From: Planobispora longispora
Lineage (GTDB): Bacteria; Actinomycetota; Actinomycetes; Streptosporangiales; Streptosporangiaceae
NCBI RefSeq assembly: GCF_016863135.1
Contig: NZ_BOOH01000056.1
Location: forward strand, 84,758-148,757
DNA: 64,000 bases
Direction: 5' to 3'
Shown here piece by piece: positions 9,912 to 18,281 of the stretch. How positions within the stretch are numbered: the stretch's first letter is position 1; every line of letters begins with the position of its first letter. Made by a program: the position numbers and the translations under genes. The notes below the pieces were generated by a model. That model worked only from the letters and a program-made list of their open reading frames with translations. It was not told the DNA's origin and ran no database searches.

Positions 9912-10907
9912 ATGTTGCTCGACCCCGGCATGGACCTGACCCTGCGGCCCATGCGCTACCCGGACTTCTACGAGCGGTACCGGGCCGCCATCCGCAACAC
10001 CTGGACGGTGGAGGAGGTGGACCTCCACTCCGACCTCGCCGACCTGGCGAAGATGACGCCGGAGGAGCGCCACCTGATCAACCGCCTCGTCGCCTTCTTC
10101 GCGACCGGCGACTCGATCGTGGCCAACAACCTGGTCCTCAACCTCTACCAGCACGTCAACGCGCCCGAGGCGCGGCTGTACCTCAGCAGGCAGCTGTTCG
10201 AGGAGGCCGTGCACGTCCAGTTCTACCTGACCCTGCTGGACACCTACCTGCCCGACCACGACGAGCGCGTCAAGGCGTTCGCCGCGGTCGAGCACATCCC
10301 CTCCATCCGCGACAAGGCCGAGTTCTGCTTCCGCTGGATCGACTCGCTCGGCGGGCTGCGGCGGCTGGAGTCGAGGGACGACCGGCGGGCGTTCCTGCTC
10401 AACCTGATCTGCTTCGCCGCCTGCATCGAGGGCCTGTTCTTCTACGGCGCCTTCGCCTACGTCTACTGGTTCCGCTCCCGCGGCCTGCTCGGCGGCCTGG
10501 CCACGGGAACGAACTGGGTGTTCCGCGACGAGTCCATGCACATGGAGTTCGCCTTCAGCGTGGTGGACACCGTGCGCGCGGAGGAGCCCGACCTGTTCGA
10601 CGACGAGCTCGGCGCGCAGGTGACGCGGATGCTGGAGGAGGCGGTCGCGGCCGAGCTGGCCTTCGCCGCCGACCTGTGCGGCGACGGCCTGGCCGGGATG
10701 AGCGCCGGGCAGATGCGGCAGTACCTGGAGTACGTGGCCGACCAGCGCCTGGTCCGCCTGGGCATGCCCGTCCGGTACGGCACCGCCAACCCGTTCGCCT
10801 TCATGGAGCTCCAGGACGTGCAGGAACTGGCGAACTTCTTCGAGCGTCGCGTTTCCGCCTATCAAGTAGCTGTTGAGGGGAATGTCACATTCGACGAGTC
10901 TTTCTGA
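9912..10907 (+). CDS. nrdB: Class Ia ribonucleotide reductase, beta (radical) subunit
   Basis: A 331-residue all-helical diiron protein that stores the tyrosyl radical for NrdA. The metal ligands are seen as the EExxH motif in LFEEAVHVQFY (about residues 96-106), where the last Tyr occupies the radical position, then CIEGLFFYG (about 171) and RDESMHMEF (about 205). Keeping the radical Tyr makes this an ordinary class Ia rather than a Phe-type enzyme. The C-terminal tail NVTFDESF is the expected docking peptide for NrdA. ATG 9912 is preceded by GAGAGGCACTCC. The frame is open far upstream but that part overlaps nrdA. The Streptomyces operon continues with nrdS, whereas here an MscS gene follows after a hairpin. 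Confidence 0.95.
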   Translation: MLLDPGMDLTLRPMRYPDFYERYRAAIRNTWTVEEVDLHSDLADLAKMTPEERHLINRLVAFFATGDSIVANNLVLNLYQHVNAPEARLYLSRQLFEEAVHVQFYLTLLDTYLPDHDERVKAFAAVEHIPSIRDKAEFCFRWIDSLGGLRRLESRDDRRAFLLNLICFAACIEGLFFYGAFAYVYWFRSRGLLGGLATGTNWVFRDESMHMEFAFSVVDTVRAEEPDLFDDELGAQVTRMLEEAVAAELAFAADLCGDGLAGMSAGQMRQYLEYVADQRLVRLGMPVRYGTANPFAFMELQDVQELANFFERRVSAYQVAVEGNVTFDESF

Positions 10908-10933
10908 ATATGTGACACGCATAGGGGCACCCA

Positions 10934-10954
10934 CCCGTCGGTAAAGCCGACGGG
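10934..10954 (+). terminator. Hairpin after nrdB, possible terminator
   Basis: CCCGTCGG and CCGACGGG form a perfect eight-pair stem around the loop TAAAG, 27 bases after the nrdB stop and 14 bases before the next start. No U-tract follows, which is common for actinobacterial terminators but leaves the call uncertain. Confidence 0.55.
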
Positions 10955-10967
10955 AGGGGCGCTGCCG

Positions 10968-11984
10968 GTGTCCGACTGGATCATCATGTTGGTTTCCGTG
11001 CTGGCCGCCGTGGCGGCCGTGGAGGTGGTGCGGCGGGCACTGCGCTCCCGGCTGATCGGCGAGAGGTGGGTCCTCGCCGGTCCGCTGGTGCGGCGCTGCA
11101 CCTGGCCGGCGTTCGCCACGGCGGTCGTGGCGACCGTGTACACGCTCTACGAACCCGGAATGGCCCAGTCGGCGGACACCGCGATCCAGCGGGCCAGCAC
11201 CCTGGCGATGATCGCCGCCGTCGCCTGGCTGGTGATCCAGTCGGCCTACGCCGTCACCGACGTCGTCCTGGAGCGGCTGCACGCCGTCGAGGGCGAGCGC
11301 AACCGGCGGGCCCGCCGCATCCGCACCCAGATCGCGCTGGTCCGCCGGGTCGCCACGGCGGTGATCGTCGTGGTGGCGCTCGGCGCGATGCTCTTCAGCT
11401 TCCCCCAGGTGCGGGCGCTCGGCGCCGGCCTGCTCGCCTCCGCCGGCATCGCCGGCGTGGTGGCCGGCATCGCCGCCCAGTCCACCCTCGGCAACATGGT
11501 GGCCGGGCTCCAGCTCGCCTTCAGCGACGCGATCCGGCTGGACGACGTGGTCGTGGTGCAGGACGAGTGGGGCCGGATCGAGGAGCTGACCCTCACCTAC
11601 GTGGTCCTGCGCCTGTGGGACGAGCGGCGGCTGGTCCTGCCCGTCTCCTACTTCACCTCCAACGCCTTCGAGAACTGGACCCGGCACGGCAGCCGGGTGA
11701 TCGGCACGGTGCTGCTCCGGGTGGACTGGTCGGTCCCGGTGGAGGAGCTGCGCACCGAGCTCTACCGCGCGTTGCGCGAGCACCCGCTCTGGGACCAGAA
11801 GGACTGGACGCTCCAGGTCACCGACGTCCTGCCGAACGGCCTGGTGGAGCTGCGCGCCCTGATGAGCGCCGCCGACTCCGCCAGCGCCTGGGACCTCAGA
11901 TGCGACATGCGCGAGCACATGGTGACGTTCGTCCGGGAGAAGTATCCCGAGTCCCTGCCGAGGTTCCGGGTGGACACCCCCTGA
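10968..11984 (+). CDS. MscS-family mechanosensitive ion channel
   Basis: A 338-residue membrane protein with N-terminal hydrophobic helices (residues 1-25, about 45-65 and 85-105), then a glycine- and alanine-rich pore helix (AGLLASAGIAGVVAGIAAQS, about 160-180) followed by the beta domain (LGNMVAGLQLAFSDAIRLDD, then VVLRLWDERRLVLPVSYFTS), all typical of MscS. It would open under membrane tension and release solutes during hypo-osmotic shock. GTG 10968 lies just behind a hairpin after nrdB, so it probably has its own promoter or depends on readthrough. Confidence 0.9.
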   Translation: MSDWIIMLVSVLAAVAAVEVVRRALRSRLIGERWVLAGPLVRRCTWPAFATAVVATVYTLYEPGMAQSADTAIQRASTLAMIAAVAWLVIQSAYAVTDVVLERLHAVEGERNRRARRIRTQIALVRRVATAVIVVVALGAMLFSFPQVRALGAGLLASAGIAGVVAGIAAQSTLGNMVAGLQLAFSDAIRLDDVVVVQDEWGRIEELTLTYVVLRLWDERRLVLPVSYFTSNAFENWTRHGSRVIGTVLLRVDWSVPVEELRTELYRALREHPLWDQKDWTLQVTDVLPNGLVELRALMSAADSASAWDLRCDMREHMVTFVREKYPESLPRFRVDTP

Positions 11985-12009
11985 GGAGGGGGCGGATCGA
12001 GAGAGCGGG

Positions 12010-13044
12010 CTAAGAGAGGGGACGGTCGCCCGGCGCCGGGTCGCCGACGGCGATGACGATCTGGCCCCGGCTGCGGCCCTCCCGCACGTACTGGACGGCC
12101 TCGGCGACCTCGGTCAGCGGGTACGTCCGGTCGACCACCGGGGTGACCTTGCCGGCTTCGATGAGATCCTTGAGGATCATCAGGTCCTCCCGGCTGTCCT
12201 TGTGCACGAGCACCCGCGCCTTCAGGCGCAGGAACGGGGCCGCCAGCAGCCCGCGCAGCCAGCGGTCGGTGCCCATGAACCACCGGCCGCCCGTACCGCC
12301 GACGAACACGAGGATTCCTCCGGGCTTGAGGGCCCGCCTGCAGGCGGGCAACGACGGGTTCCCGTAGACGTCGACGAACACGTCGTAGCGGACCCGGCCG
12401 TCGGTGAAGTCCTCCCGGGTGTAGTCGATGACGTGGTCGGCGCCGATCGAGCGGACCAGGTCCGTCTTGGCCGTGCTGCACACGCCGGTGACCTCCGCGC
12501 CGTAGGCCTTGGCGAGCTGCACGGCGTAGATGCCGACGCCGCCCGAGGCCCCGGAGATCAGCACCTTCTGTCCGGGCCGGATCCGCGCCCGGTCGCGCAG
12601 GGCCTGCAGCGCGGTGAACGCCGCGATGGGTCCCGCGGCGGCCTCCACGAGCGTGAGATTGGCCGGCTTGGGCGCGAGCTGGTCCTGGGGCACCGCGACG
12701 TACTCGGCGAGGGTCCCGCCGTACCAGCCGAACACCTCGTCGCCCGGTCGTAACCCCCGCACCTCCTTGCCGACCGCCTCGACCGTCCCGGCCAGTTCGA
12801 GACCCGGTACACGGTTCTTCGGCCTGCGCATCCCCGTGATGGGGCGTGCGGCGTACGGCAGGCCCCGGAAGAGGTGCCAGTCGCTTCCCGTGACGGGGAC
12901 CGCGTGGACCCGTACGAGCACCTCCCCGTCTCCGGGGACGGGCCTGGCGACCTCCTGGAGCCGGAAGACGTCCTCCGGTGCTCCGTACCGGTCCTGGATG
13001 ATCGCCCGCATCGTCGTCGTGCGGCTGCTGGTCGTGTGGGACAT
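12010..13044 (-). CDS. NAD(P)-dependent medium-chain dehydrogenase/quinone oxidoreductase
   Basis: A 344-residue MDR-superfamily oxidoreductase. The GroES-like half spans residues 12-130, and the Rossmann half has the nucleotide motif ISGASGGVGIYAVQLAKAYG (about 165-184). The catalytic-zinc cysteine and the structural-zinc cysteine cluster of alcohol dehydrogenases are missing, so it is more likely a zinc-free reductase of quinones or enones. The substrate is unknown. The ATG at 13044 has GGGAAGG eight bases upstream; a second Met at residue 12 is possible. It is convergent with the MscS gene (25 bases between stops). Confidence 0.85.
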   Translation of the reverse strand: MSHTTSSRTTTMRAIIQDRYGAPEDVFRLQEVARPVPGDGEVLVRVHAVPVTGSDWHLFRGLPYAARPITGMRRPKNRVPGLELAGTVEAVGKEVRGLRPGDEVFGWYGGTLAEYVAVPQDQLAPKPANLTLVEAAAGPIAAFTALQALRDRARIRPGQKVLISGASGGVGIYAVQLAKAYGAEVTGVCSTAKTDLVRSIGADHVIDYTREDFTDGRVRYDVFVDVYGNPSLPACRRALKPGGILVFVGGTGGRWFMGTDRWLRGLLAAPFLRLKARVLVHKDSREDLMILKDLIEAGKVTPVVDRTYPLTEVAEAVQYVREGRSRGQIVIAVGDPAPGDRPLS

Positions 13045-13141
13045 GATGTGCCTTCCCGTCCGGGTTCCCGGGCATGCCGGGCGGAGCCCGCGAGGCGGTC
13101 GCCCCGCGTGCGGTGCGGTGGTCGGTTCTCGGTGGCGCCGG

Positions 13142-13366
13142 TCAGTTCTCGGTGGCGGGGTACTGGAAGACGTCGTCGAGCGGGACGCCGAACACCCGCG
13201 CGATCTGGAAGGCCATCTCCAGGGAGGGCGAGTAGCGCCCGTGCTCGATGGCGATGACGGTCTGCCGGGTCACGCCGATCCGCTCGGCGAGTTCCGCCTG
13301 CGTCATCTCGCCGTGCGCGAACCGCAGCGCGCGGATCGAATTGGTGATCTTCGTGGGCTTTCCCAT
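13142..13366 (-). CDS. Small XRE/Cro-CI type DNA-binding protein
   Basis: A 74-residue single-domain repressor-like protein. The helix-turn-helix is MTQAELAERIGVTRQTVIAI followed by EHGRYSPSLEMAFQIARVFG, the layout of the YozG/Cro family. It starts two bases after the stop of the membrane-protein gene upstream, so the two are co-transcribed and probably translationally coupled. Such pairs of a tiny HTH protein and a membrane protein are common in Gram-positive bacteria; the membrane partner may control or sense for it. Confidence 0.85.
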   Translation of the reverse strand: MGKPTKITNSIRALRFAHGEMTQAELAERIGVTRQTVIAIEHGRYSPSLEMAFQIARVFGVPLDDVFQYPATEN

Positions 13367-13368
13367 GG

Positions 13369-13824
13369 CTACAGGCCCCGGCGGTAGGCGACGAGCTTCG
13401 CGCAGGAGCTGACGAGCGCCGTCAGGACGAACGACGCGTACATCGCGTTGGCGATCCAGAAGTGGTCGGCCTCCACGACGGCCAGCGCGAACGGCACCAG
13501 CATGGCGACGGCGAAGACGCCGCCGCCGACGTACTCGCCGAACCGGTTGATGTCCTTGTCCCGGGGGTCGCTCCGGTAGTTCTCGCTGAGCCGCACGGTC
13601 TCGTCGGCGATGCGGCCGGCGATCGCCGTGGCGACGGCGACGCCGATGCGGCCGACGATCGCCGCGACGACGGCGACGCCGATGCTCCACAACATCGGCG
13701 GCACGTAGGCGACCTCGGTGAGGGGTCCGCCGCCCGCCCGCCCGAGGATGACCGCGAGGTAGGCCGCGTACGTGCCGAGGCTCACCACGAGGTAGACCCA
13801 CACGCCCTTCTCTTCGTACGACAC
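13369..13824 (-). CDS. Four-helix membrane protein paired with HTH regulator
   Basis: A 151-residue integral membrane protein with hydrophobic segments near residues 8-26, 40-65, 98-118 and 124-142. No enzymatic motif was seen. I chose the GTG at 13824 (protein starts VSYEEKGVW) because GGAG lies seven bases upstream; the frame is open 18 codons further. The downstream HTH gene begins two bases after its stop. The family resembles the uncharacterised membrane partners of small XRE regulators; function is unknown. Confidence 0.7.
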   Translation of the reverse strand: MSYEEKGVWVYLVVSLGTYAAYLAVILGRAGGGPLTEVAYVPPMLWSIGVAVVAAIVGRIGVAVATAIAGRIADETVRLSENYRSDPRDKDINRFGEYVGGGVFAVAMLVPFALAVVEADHFWIANAMYASFVLTALVSSCAKLVAYRRGL

Positions 13825-13996
13825 ATCCGCTCCATGTATAGAAAACTTAACATGGCAAACGTAAGCCAAAGCAGACATGAGGTCAATGATTTTTTACATC
13901 GATCCGCGCACGGATCGGTACGGGGCGGCGAAGGCGCAGGTCGGGAAGGGGATGCAGTTCGGGGAGAGGGGCGTAGGACGGGAAGGGGGCCGGGGC

Positions 13997-15664
13997 TCAG
14001 GGAGCGTTCGAGGGGCGGAGGACCCGGGCGGCCCCGGCGATCAGCGCGGTGGCCAGGATCCAGCCGGAGGCGACCAGCGTCCAGGCCAGCCACCGGGTCC
14101 AGCCGACCGGCTCCCAGGCGCCGCGCTGCTCGAAGACGCTCACCGGGACCAGCAGGTCCAGCGTGTAGACGAAGGCGTTGAAGTGCCGGACCTCGTCCGG
14201 ATCGATCTTCATCGGGGGGACGGCGGAGAAGACCGTCGTCCCCGCGGCCAGCAGCACCACCGCCCAGAGACCGGCCAGCCAGGGCCGGTAGCCGTACCCG
14301 ACGGCGAGGTCCAGCAGGCGTCCCCAGAACCGGCCGGTGGACCTGAGCGTGCCGCGGCGCTCGCGCTGCTTGGCCAGCAGCACCCGGCGGGCGTCCGGCT
14401 CGTGGCCGATCCGCCGGTACCAGGTCGCCAGCTGCTCGTACGGCTGCGGCCGGTAGCCGCCCGGGTCCCGGCAGAGCCACGACAGCCGCTGGGCGACGCT
14501 CCACGATCCGCGCAGCGCCTCATAGGTCAGCCCGTTCAGGTGCACGTGGTCGGGATACGACGAGAGCCGGTCCATCAGCACGCCGATCCGCGAGTAACTG
14601 AGGTTGACCTCGCCCTCCACCTCCGACGGCCGCAGGATCAGCTCGTCCACCTGCATGTGGCTCAGGTGCAGGGACCGGTCGGACGCCTTCAGCGCCGCCT
14701 TGTCGAACGAGAGCACGCCGTTGATCCGCGCCCCGCGCAGCCGTACGGTGCCCGCCGCGGTGAACCCGGCGCTGAACTCGGCCGCGGAGGCCTCCAGGAA
14801 GTCGGCGTAGACGGCGTACACCCCGGCGGCCGGGACCCCGGCCGCGGCGGACGCGCCCGCCGAGGGTCCGGCGGCGGCGTCGCCGGCCGCGAGCTCCGCG
14901 GCGGTGATCGACGCCTCCTGCAGGTAGAGGCCGCCGTGGAACTTCGCGCCCACCATGCGCAGCCCGCCGGCGGCCCGCAGCCCCCGGAGGAACGCGCCGC
15001 CGTCCACGACCAGCCCGCCGGCCCAGACCGCCCACCGGTGCCCGTCGTCCAGGCCGCGTTCCCGGCGTTCGGCCTCGCTGTACGGCTTCCTGACGTCCTG
15101 CATGGGCGCCCCCGTCCTGTCGCCCTCCCGGGGAGGGCCCACCTGCGACCTGGAGAGCCGGAGCTGGCCGGTGACGTGGGCGTTGTCCAGCCGGAGGCCG
15201 CGCAGGGAGGATCCGTCGAACTCCAGCAGCCCGTCGACGGTGCTGCGGGCGGCCCGGACCCGGCCCAGATCGCAGCCGCGGAAGCGCACCCCCCGGGTGT
15301 TCGCGTCGCTGAGGTCGATCACCCCCGACAGGTGGCAGTTGAGGAGGTGGAGCTTGGTCTCGACGGTGGCGTCGGACAGGTCCAGATCCCCGGTGACGCG
15401 CGCCCCGGCCAGCCGCAGCCCGGGCGTCGCGCCCGGTTCCGTCTCCCGCGCGCCGAGCAGCAGCGCGGTCAGGACCTCCGCCCGGATCGTGCGCTCCGGA
15501 CCCCAGGCCGCCCCGCCCGCCGGGTCGTCGGCCGCCGGGTCGCCGCTCCGCAGATCCACCCAGGCGCCCGTCGGGTAGGCGTCCCACAGGCGCCGCTCGG
15601 CCGGGCTCAGGCGCCCGAGCGGCCGGGACGGCCGCGTCCTGCGGGTGGCGGGGGATGGGGGCAC
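13997..15664 (-). CDS. Beta-helix-like repeat protein with C-terminal membrane helices
   Basis: A 555-residue protein. Residues about 70-400 hold imperfect short repeats with Leu or Val every few positions (for example GLRLAGARVTGDLDLSDATV and LRLDNAHVTGQLRLSRSQVG), suggesting a right-handed beta-helix akin to pentapeptide-repeat proteins. The C-terminus has hydrophobic segments around YRPWLAGLWAVVLLAAGTTV and WLAWTLVASGWILATALIAG. Streptomyces homologues are often labelled membrane-associated oxidoreductase, but I see no cofactor motif, so that name is not supported here. The GTG at 15664 is favoured because AGGAG lies six bases upstream; an earlier GTG at 15697 lacks one. Confidence 0.7.
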   Translation of the reverse strand: MPPSPATRRTRPSRPLGRLSPAERRLWDAYPTGAWVDLRSGDPAADDPAGGAAWGPERTIRAEVLTALLLGARETEPGATPGLRLAGARVTGDLDLSDATVETKLHLLNCHLSGVIDLSDANTRGVRFRGCDLGRVRAARSTVDGLLEFDGSSLRGLRLDNAHVTGQLRLSRSQVGPPREGDRTGAPMQDVRKPYSEAERRERGLDDGHRWAVWAGGLVVDGGAFLRGLRAAGGLRMVGAKFHGGLYLQEASITAAELAAGDAAAGPSAGASAAAGVPAAGVYAVYADFLEASAAEFSAGFTAAGTVRLRGARINGVLSFDKAALKASDRSLHLSHMQVDELILRPSEVEGEVNLSYSRIGVLMDRLSSYPDHVHLNGLTYEALRGSWSVAQRLSWLCRDPGGYRPQPYEQLATWYRRIGHEPDARRVLLAKQRERRGTLRSTGRFWGRLLDLAVGYGYRPWLAGLWAVVLLAAGTTVFSAVPPMKIDPDEVRHFNAFVYTLDLLVPVSVFEQRGAWEPVGWTRWLAWTLVASGWILATALIAGAARVLRPSNAP

Positions 15665-15826
15665 GGGAATCTCCTGACCTCTCGCCTCGTGGATCACGGA
15701 CCCGCCGGTCCGGGCGCGGGGCCGCCGGGACCCGGATCGGCCGGATCAGCCGGATCAGCCGGTTCGGGCGCGGGACCGCCGGGGCCCGGATCATGATCGC
15801 AGAAGCGGGCCGGGAGAATCTATCCC

Positions 15827-16594
15827 GTGCAGATCTCCGATGGCTTCGCTGATGGTTTCGCCCTCTCCGTCGACGACCACGTCGCCACCCTGCGGATCGA
15901 CCGCCCGGACAAGCGCAACGCGATGAGCGCGCGCATGTGGCGGGCGCTGCCCGGGATCCTGGCGCCGCTGGCCGAGGACCCGGCCGTGCGGGCGCTCGTC
16001 CTCACCGGGGCGGGCGGCACCTTCTGCGCGGGGGCCGACATCTCGGAGATCGCCGGGCTGGCCGAGGACGGCGACGACACCGGGGTGACCGTCGCCGCCG
16101 AGCGGGCGCTCATCCGGTTCCCCAAGCCGGCGATCGCGATGATCGAGGGCTTCTGCGTGGGCGGCGGCTGCCAGCTCGCCCTCGCCTGCGATCTCCGCCT
16201 GGCCGCCGCCGACGCCCGCTTCGCCATCACCCCGGCGCGGCTCGGCCTCGTCTACCCGCGGTCCTCCACCCGCCGCCTGGTCGAGCACGTGGGCCCGTCG
16301 GCCGCCAAGCTGCTGCTCTACTCCGCCGACCAGATCGACGCCGGCCACGCCCTGCGCATCGGCCTGGTGGACGAGGTCCTGCCGCCCGGAGCGCTGGCCG
16401 ACCGGGTGTACGGCCTGGCCCGCACGATGGCCTCGCGTTCCCAGCTCACCCTGACCGCCAGCAAGGAGATCGTGGACGGCCACGCCGACGAGGCCCGCTT
16501 CCGGCAGTGGCAGAAGGAGTCGGCCGCCGAGCTCGCCGAGGGCGTCTCCGCCTTCCTCGAACGCCGGCCGCCGCGCTTCCCCTGGACCCGGTGA
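15827..16594 (+). CDS. Crotonase-fold protein (enoyl-CoA hydratase/isomerase family)
   Basis: A 255-residue cytosolic protein of the crotonase superfamily. The oxyanion-hole stretches GGTFCAGADISEIAG (about residues 63-77) and EGFCVGGGCQLALACDLRLA (about 107-126) are intact, so acyl-CoA binding is likely. However, the two catalytic glutamates of true hydratases are replaced: Gln in GGCQLAL and Ala in TPARLG. Hydration of enoyl-CoA is therefore doubtful; an isomerase, decarboxylase or hydrolase activity is more plausible. The start is GTG 15827. It is convergent with the IclR gene and is not clearly part of any operon. Confidence 0.85.
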   Translation: MQISDGFADGFALSVDDHVATLRIDRPDKRNAMSARMWRALPGILAPLAEDPAVRALVLTGAGGTFCAGADISEIAGLAEDGDDTGVTVAAERALIRFPKPAIAMIEGFCVGGGCQLALACDLRLAAADARFAITPARLGLVYPRSSTRRLVEHVGPSAAKLLLYSADQIDAGHALRIGLVDEVLPPGALADRVYGLARTMASRSQLTLTASKEIVDGHADEARFRQWQKESAAELAEGVSAFLERRPPRFPWTR

Positions 16595-16629
16595 TCCCGT
16601 TCCGCCGGTGCCCGGTGCCCGGTCTCCGG

Positions 16630-17460
16630 CTACGGGCGGGCGGGTGACGGGCCGCCGGGGGCCGCGGCGGAACGCGGGGAGCCCAGGCTCCGGGACAGCG
16701 CCCGGGCCGTGGCGCGCAGCGCGGGGGACAGCACCCGGGCCTCGGCGCCGCCGGCCGGCACGACGACCGACAGCGCCGCCACGACGCGGTCGTCCCCGCC
16801 CCGCACCGGCGCGGCCACGGCGACCACCGGGCCCGGCTTCGAACGCTCGACGACCGCCAGCCCCGTCCTGCGCACCTCTGCGAGAGTCCGCCGCAGGGCC
16901 GCGGGGGAGACGGGGACGCCTTCGGGCTCGTGCACCAGCGGCCGGGCCAGGACCTCGTCCTGGAGCCGCGCCTCCGCGTGGGCCAGCAGCACCAGGCCGA
17001 CGCCGGTGGAATGCAGGGGCAGCCGCCCGCCGACGCGGTAGAGCACGTTGACGGCGTCCCGGGCCGACAGCCGCTCGACGAGCAGCGCGTCCGCGCCGTC
17101 CCGCACGGCGAGCAGGACGTGCTGATGGGTCGCCTCGTAGAGGTCCTCCATGTACGGCAGCGCCACCTCGCGCAGCCCGTGTCCGCGCGGAGCGAGAGAG
17201 GCCAGCTCCCACAGCCGCAGTCCGATCACGTACCGGCCGTCGGCGTCGCGCTCCAGCGCGCCCAGCTGCAGCAGGCGCCGGGCCAGCCGCAGAGTCGTGC
17301 TCGCCGGGGTGCCGCTGGCCCGGCTGAGCTCGGCCAGGGTCATGGCGCGGCGGGTGGCGGTGAAGGCGGTGAGCAGGGCGAAGGCCCGGTCGATCACGGG
17401 CTCGCCCTGTGCCGGCCGGCGGCCCCGGGGCGCGCGGGAGGTGCCGGAAGCGTTCGTCAC
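16630..17460 (-). CDS. IclR-family transcriptional regulator
   Basis: A 276-residue DNA-binding protein. The winged helix-turn-helix is at about residues 22-80 (IDRAFALLTAFTATRRAMTL, then ELSRASGTPASTTLRLARRL), followed by the IclR effector domain (LHSTGVGLVLLAHAE, ALSVVVPAGG). It is divergent from the aromatic-degradation operon across a 277-base gap, the standard arrangement for IclR regulators of aromatic catabolism, so it probably controls that operon in response to a pathway aromatic. GTG 17460 (VTNASGTSR) is my chosen start because residues before it have no conserved character. Confidence 0.85.
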   Translation of the reverse strand: MTNASGTSRAPRGRRPAQGEPVIDRAFALLTAFTATRRAMTLAELSRASGTPASTTLRLARRLLQLGALERDADGRYVIGLRLWELASLAPRGHGLREVALPYMEDLYEATHQHVLLAVRDGADALLVERLSARDAVNVLYRVGGRLPLHSTGVGLVLLAHAEARLQDEVLARPLVHEPEGVPVSPAALRRTLAEVRRTGLAVVERSKPGPVVAVAAPVRGGDDRVVAALSVVVPAGGAEARVLSPALRATARALSRSLGSPRSAAAPGGPSPARP

Positions 17461-17601
17461 CCGTGCAGTGTGCCTCACGACGCGCCCGGAAAAGGACGAT
17501 CGGAGCCGACGCCCGGGAATCCAGGTCCGGGAAAGGACGGTCGGAGGCGACGCGCCTGCGGACACGCTCGGAAGGGCGGGCCGGGACATCGTGAACGCGT
17601 G

Positions 17602-17618
17602 CCATTCAATGGAATTCC
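17602..17618. promoter_or_regulatory. Candidate IclR operator
   Basis: In the 277-base gap between the IclR gene and the cupin gene, CCATTCAATGG (17602-17612) is a palindrome that overlaps a second one, GGAATTCC (17611-17618). This is the only AT-rich palindromic stretch in an otherwise GC-rich spacer, and it lies 120-136 bases before the operon start. The link to the IclR protein is inferred from position only. Confidence 0.4.
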
Positions 17619-17737
17619 GGCTGGTGCCACCGGTGCGGCCGTCCTAGTTTTGCCGGTCGGCGGGCGTGACGCCCGTCACACGGACGCGTCACCCGGACGA
17701 GTCACGTGGACGACCGACCCGATTGCGAGGAAGGCCG

Positions 17738-18280
17738 ATGACCGCGCAGTTCGCGCAGCCCGGCGCGGAGGGCTTCTCCCTCCCGGGCAGGCCCGTACCG
17801 TTCTTCCTGGAGTCGGGAGAGGGCGAGCGGGCGCACCTCTTCGACTCGCTGGTCACCGTCCTGCTCAGCAAGGACGAGACCGAGGGGCAGTTCGGAGTCT
17901 TCACACTGGCGGCCCCCAGGGGCGAGGCGATCCCCACGCACGCGCACGCCGACGTCCACGAGATCTTCTTCGTGCTCGGCGGCCGCGCGCGGGTGTGGAT
18001 CCAGGACGCCGGCGGTGAGCGGCTGGAGCGGCTGCTGGAGCCGGGCGACTTCGGGTACGTCCCGGCCGGGCTGCCGCACACGTTCCGGGTGGAGGCCGAC
18101 GACACCAGGATCCTCGGGGTCTGCACCGGTGGTTTCGAGCGGTTCTTCGCCGCCGCCGGGACGCGCACGGACTCCTTCGCGCTGCCGGACCCGCCGTACG
18201 CGCCCTCCCCGGAGCGGCTGACCGCGGCCGGGCGGGCCTTCCGCAACGAGTTCCGCTTCGACCTGCGGCTGGACCGCTGA
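17738..18280 (+). CDS. Cupin-domain protein, quercetin 2,3-dioxygenase-like
   Basis: A 180-residue single-cupin protein. Metal-binding motif 1 is IPTHAHADVHEIFFVLGG (His, His, Glu ligands; about residues 67-84), and motif 2 is GDFGYVPAGLPHTFRV with its His. The family includes metal-dependent dioxygenases of flavonols and related compounds, but many members are isomerases or have no known reaction. It is the first gene of a five-gene operon for aromatic breakdown; the next gene begins one base after its stop. ATG 17738 has GAGGAAGG upstream. Confidence 0.8.
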   Translation: MTAQFAQPGAEGFSLPGRPVPFFLESGEGERAHLFDSLVTVLLSKDETEGQFGVFTLAAPRGEAIPTHAHADVHEIFFVLGGRARVWIQDAGGERLERLLEPGDFGYVPAGLPHTFRVEADDTRILGVCTGGFERFFAAAGTRTDSFALPDPPYAPSPERLTAAGRAFRNEFRFDLRLDR

Positions 18281-18281
18281 G

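Noticed and set aside
13142..13824. Toxin-antitoxin module
   Set aside because: The gene pair has the size and coupling of such a module, but the partner is a four-helix membrane protein with no toxin features, and the HTH protein matches the common small XRE/membrane-protein pairs.
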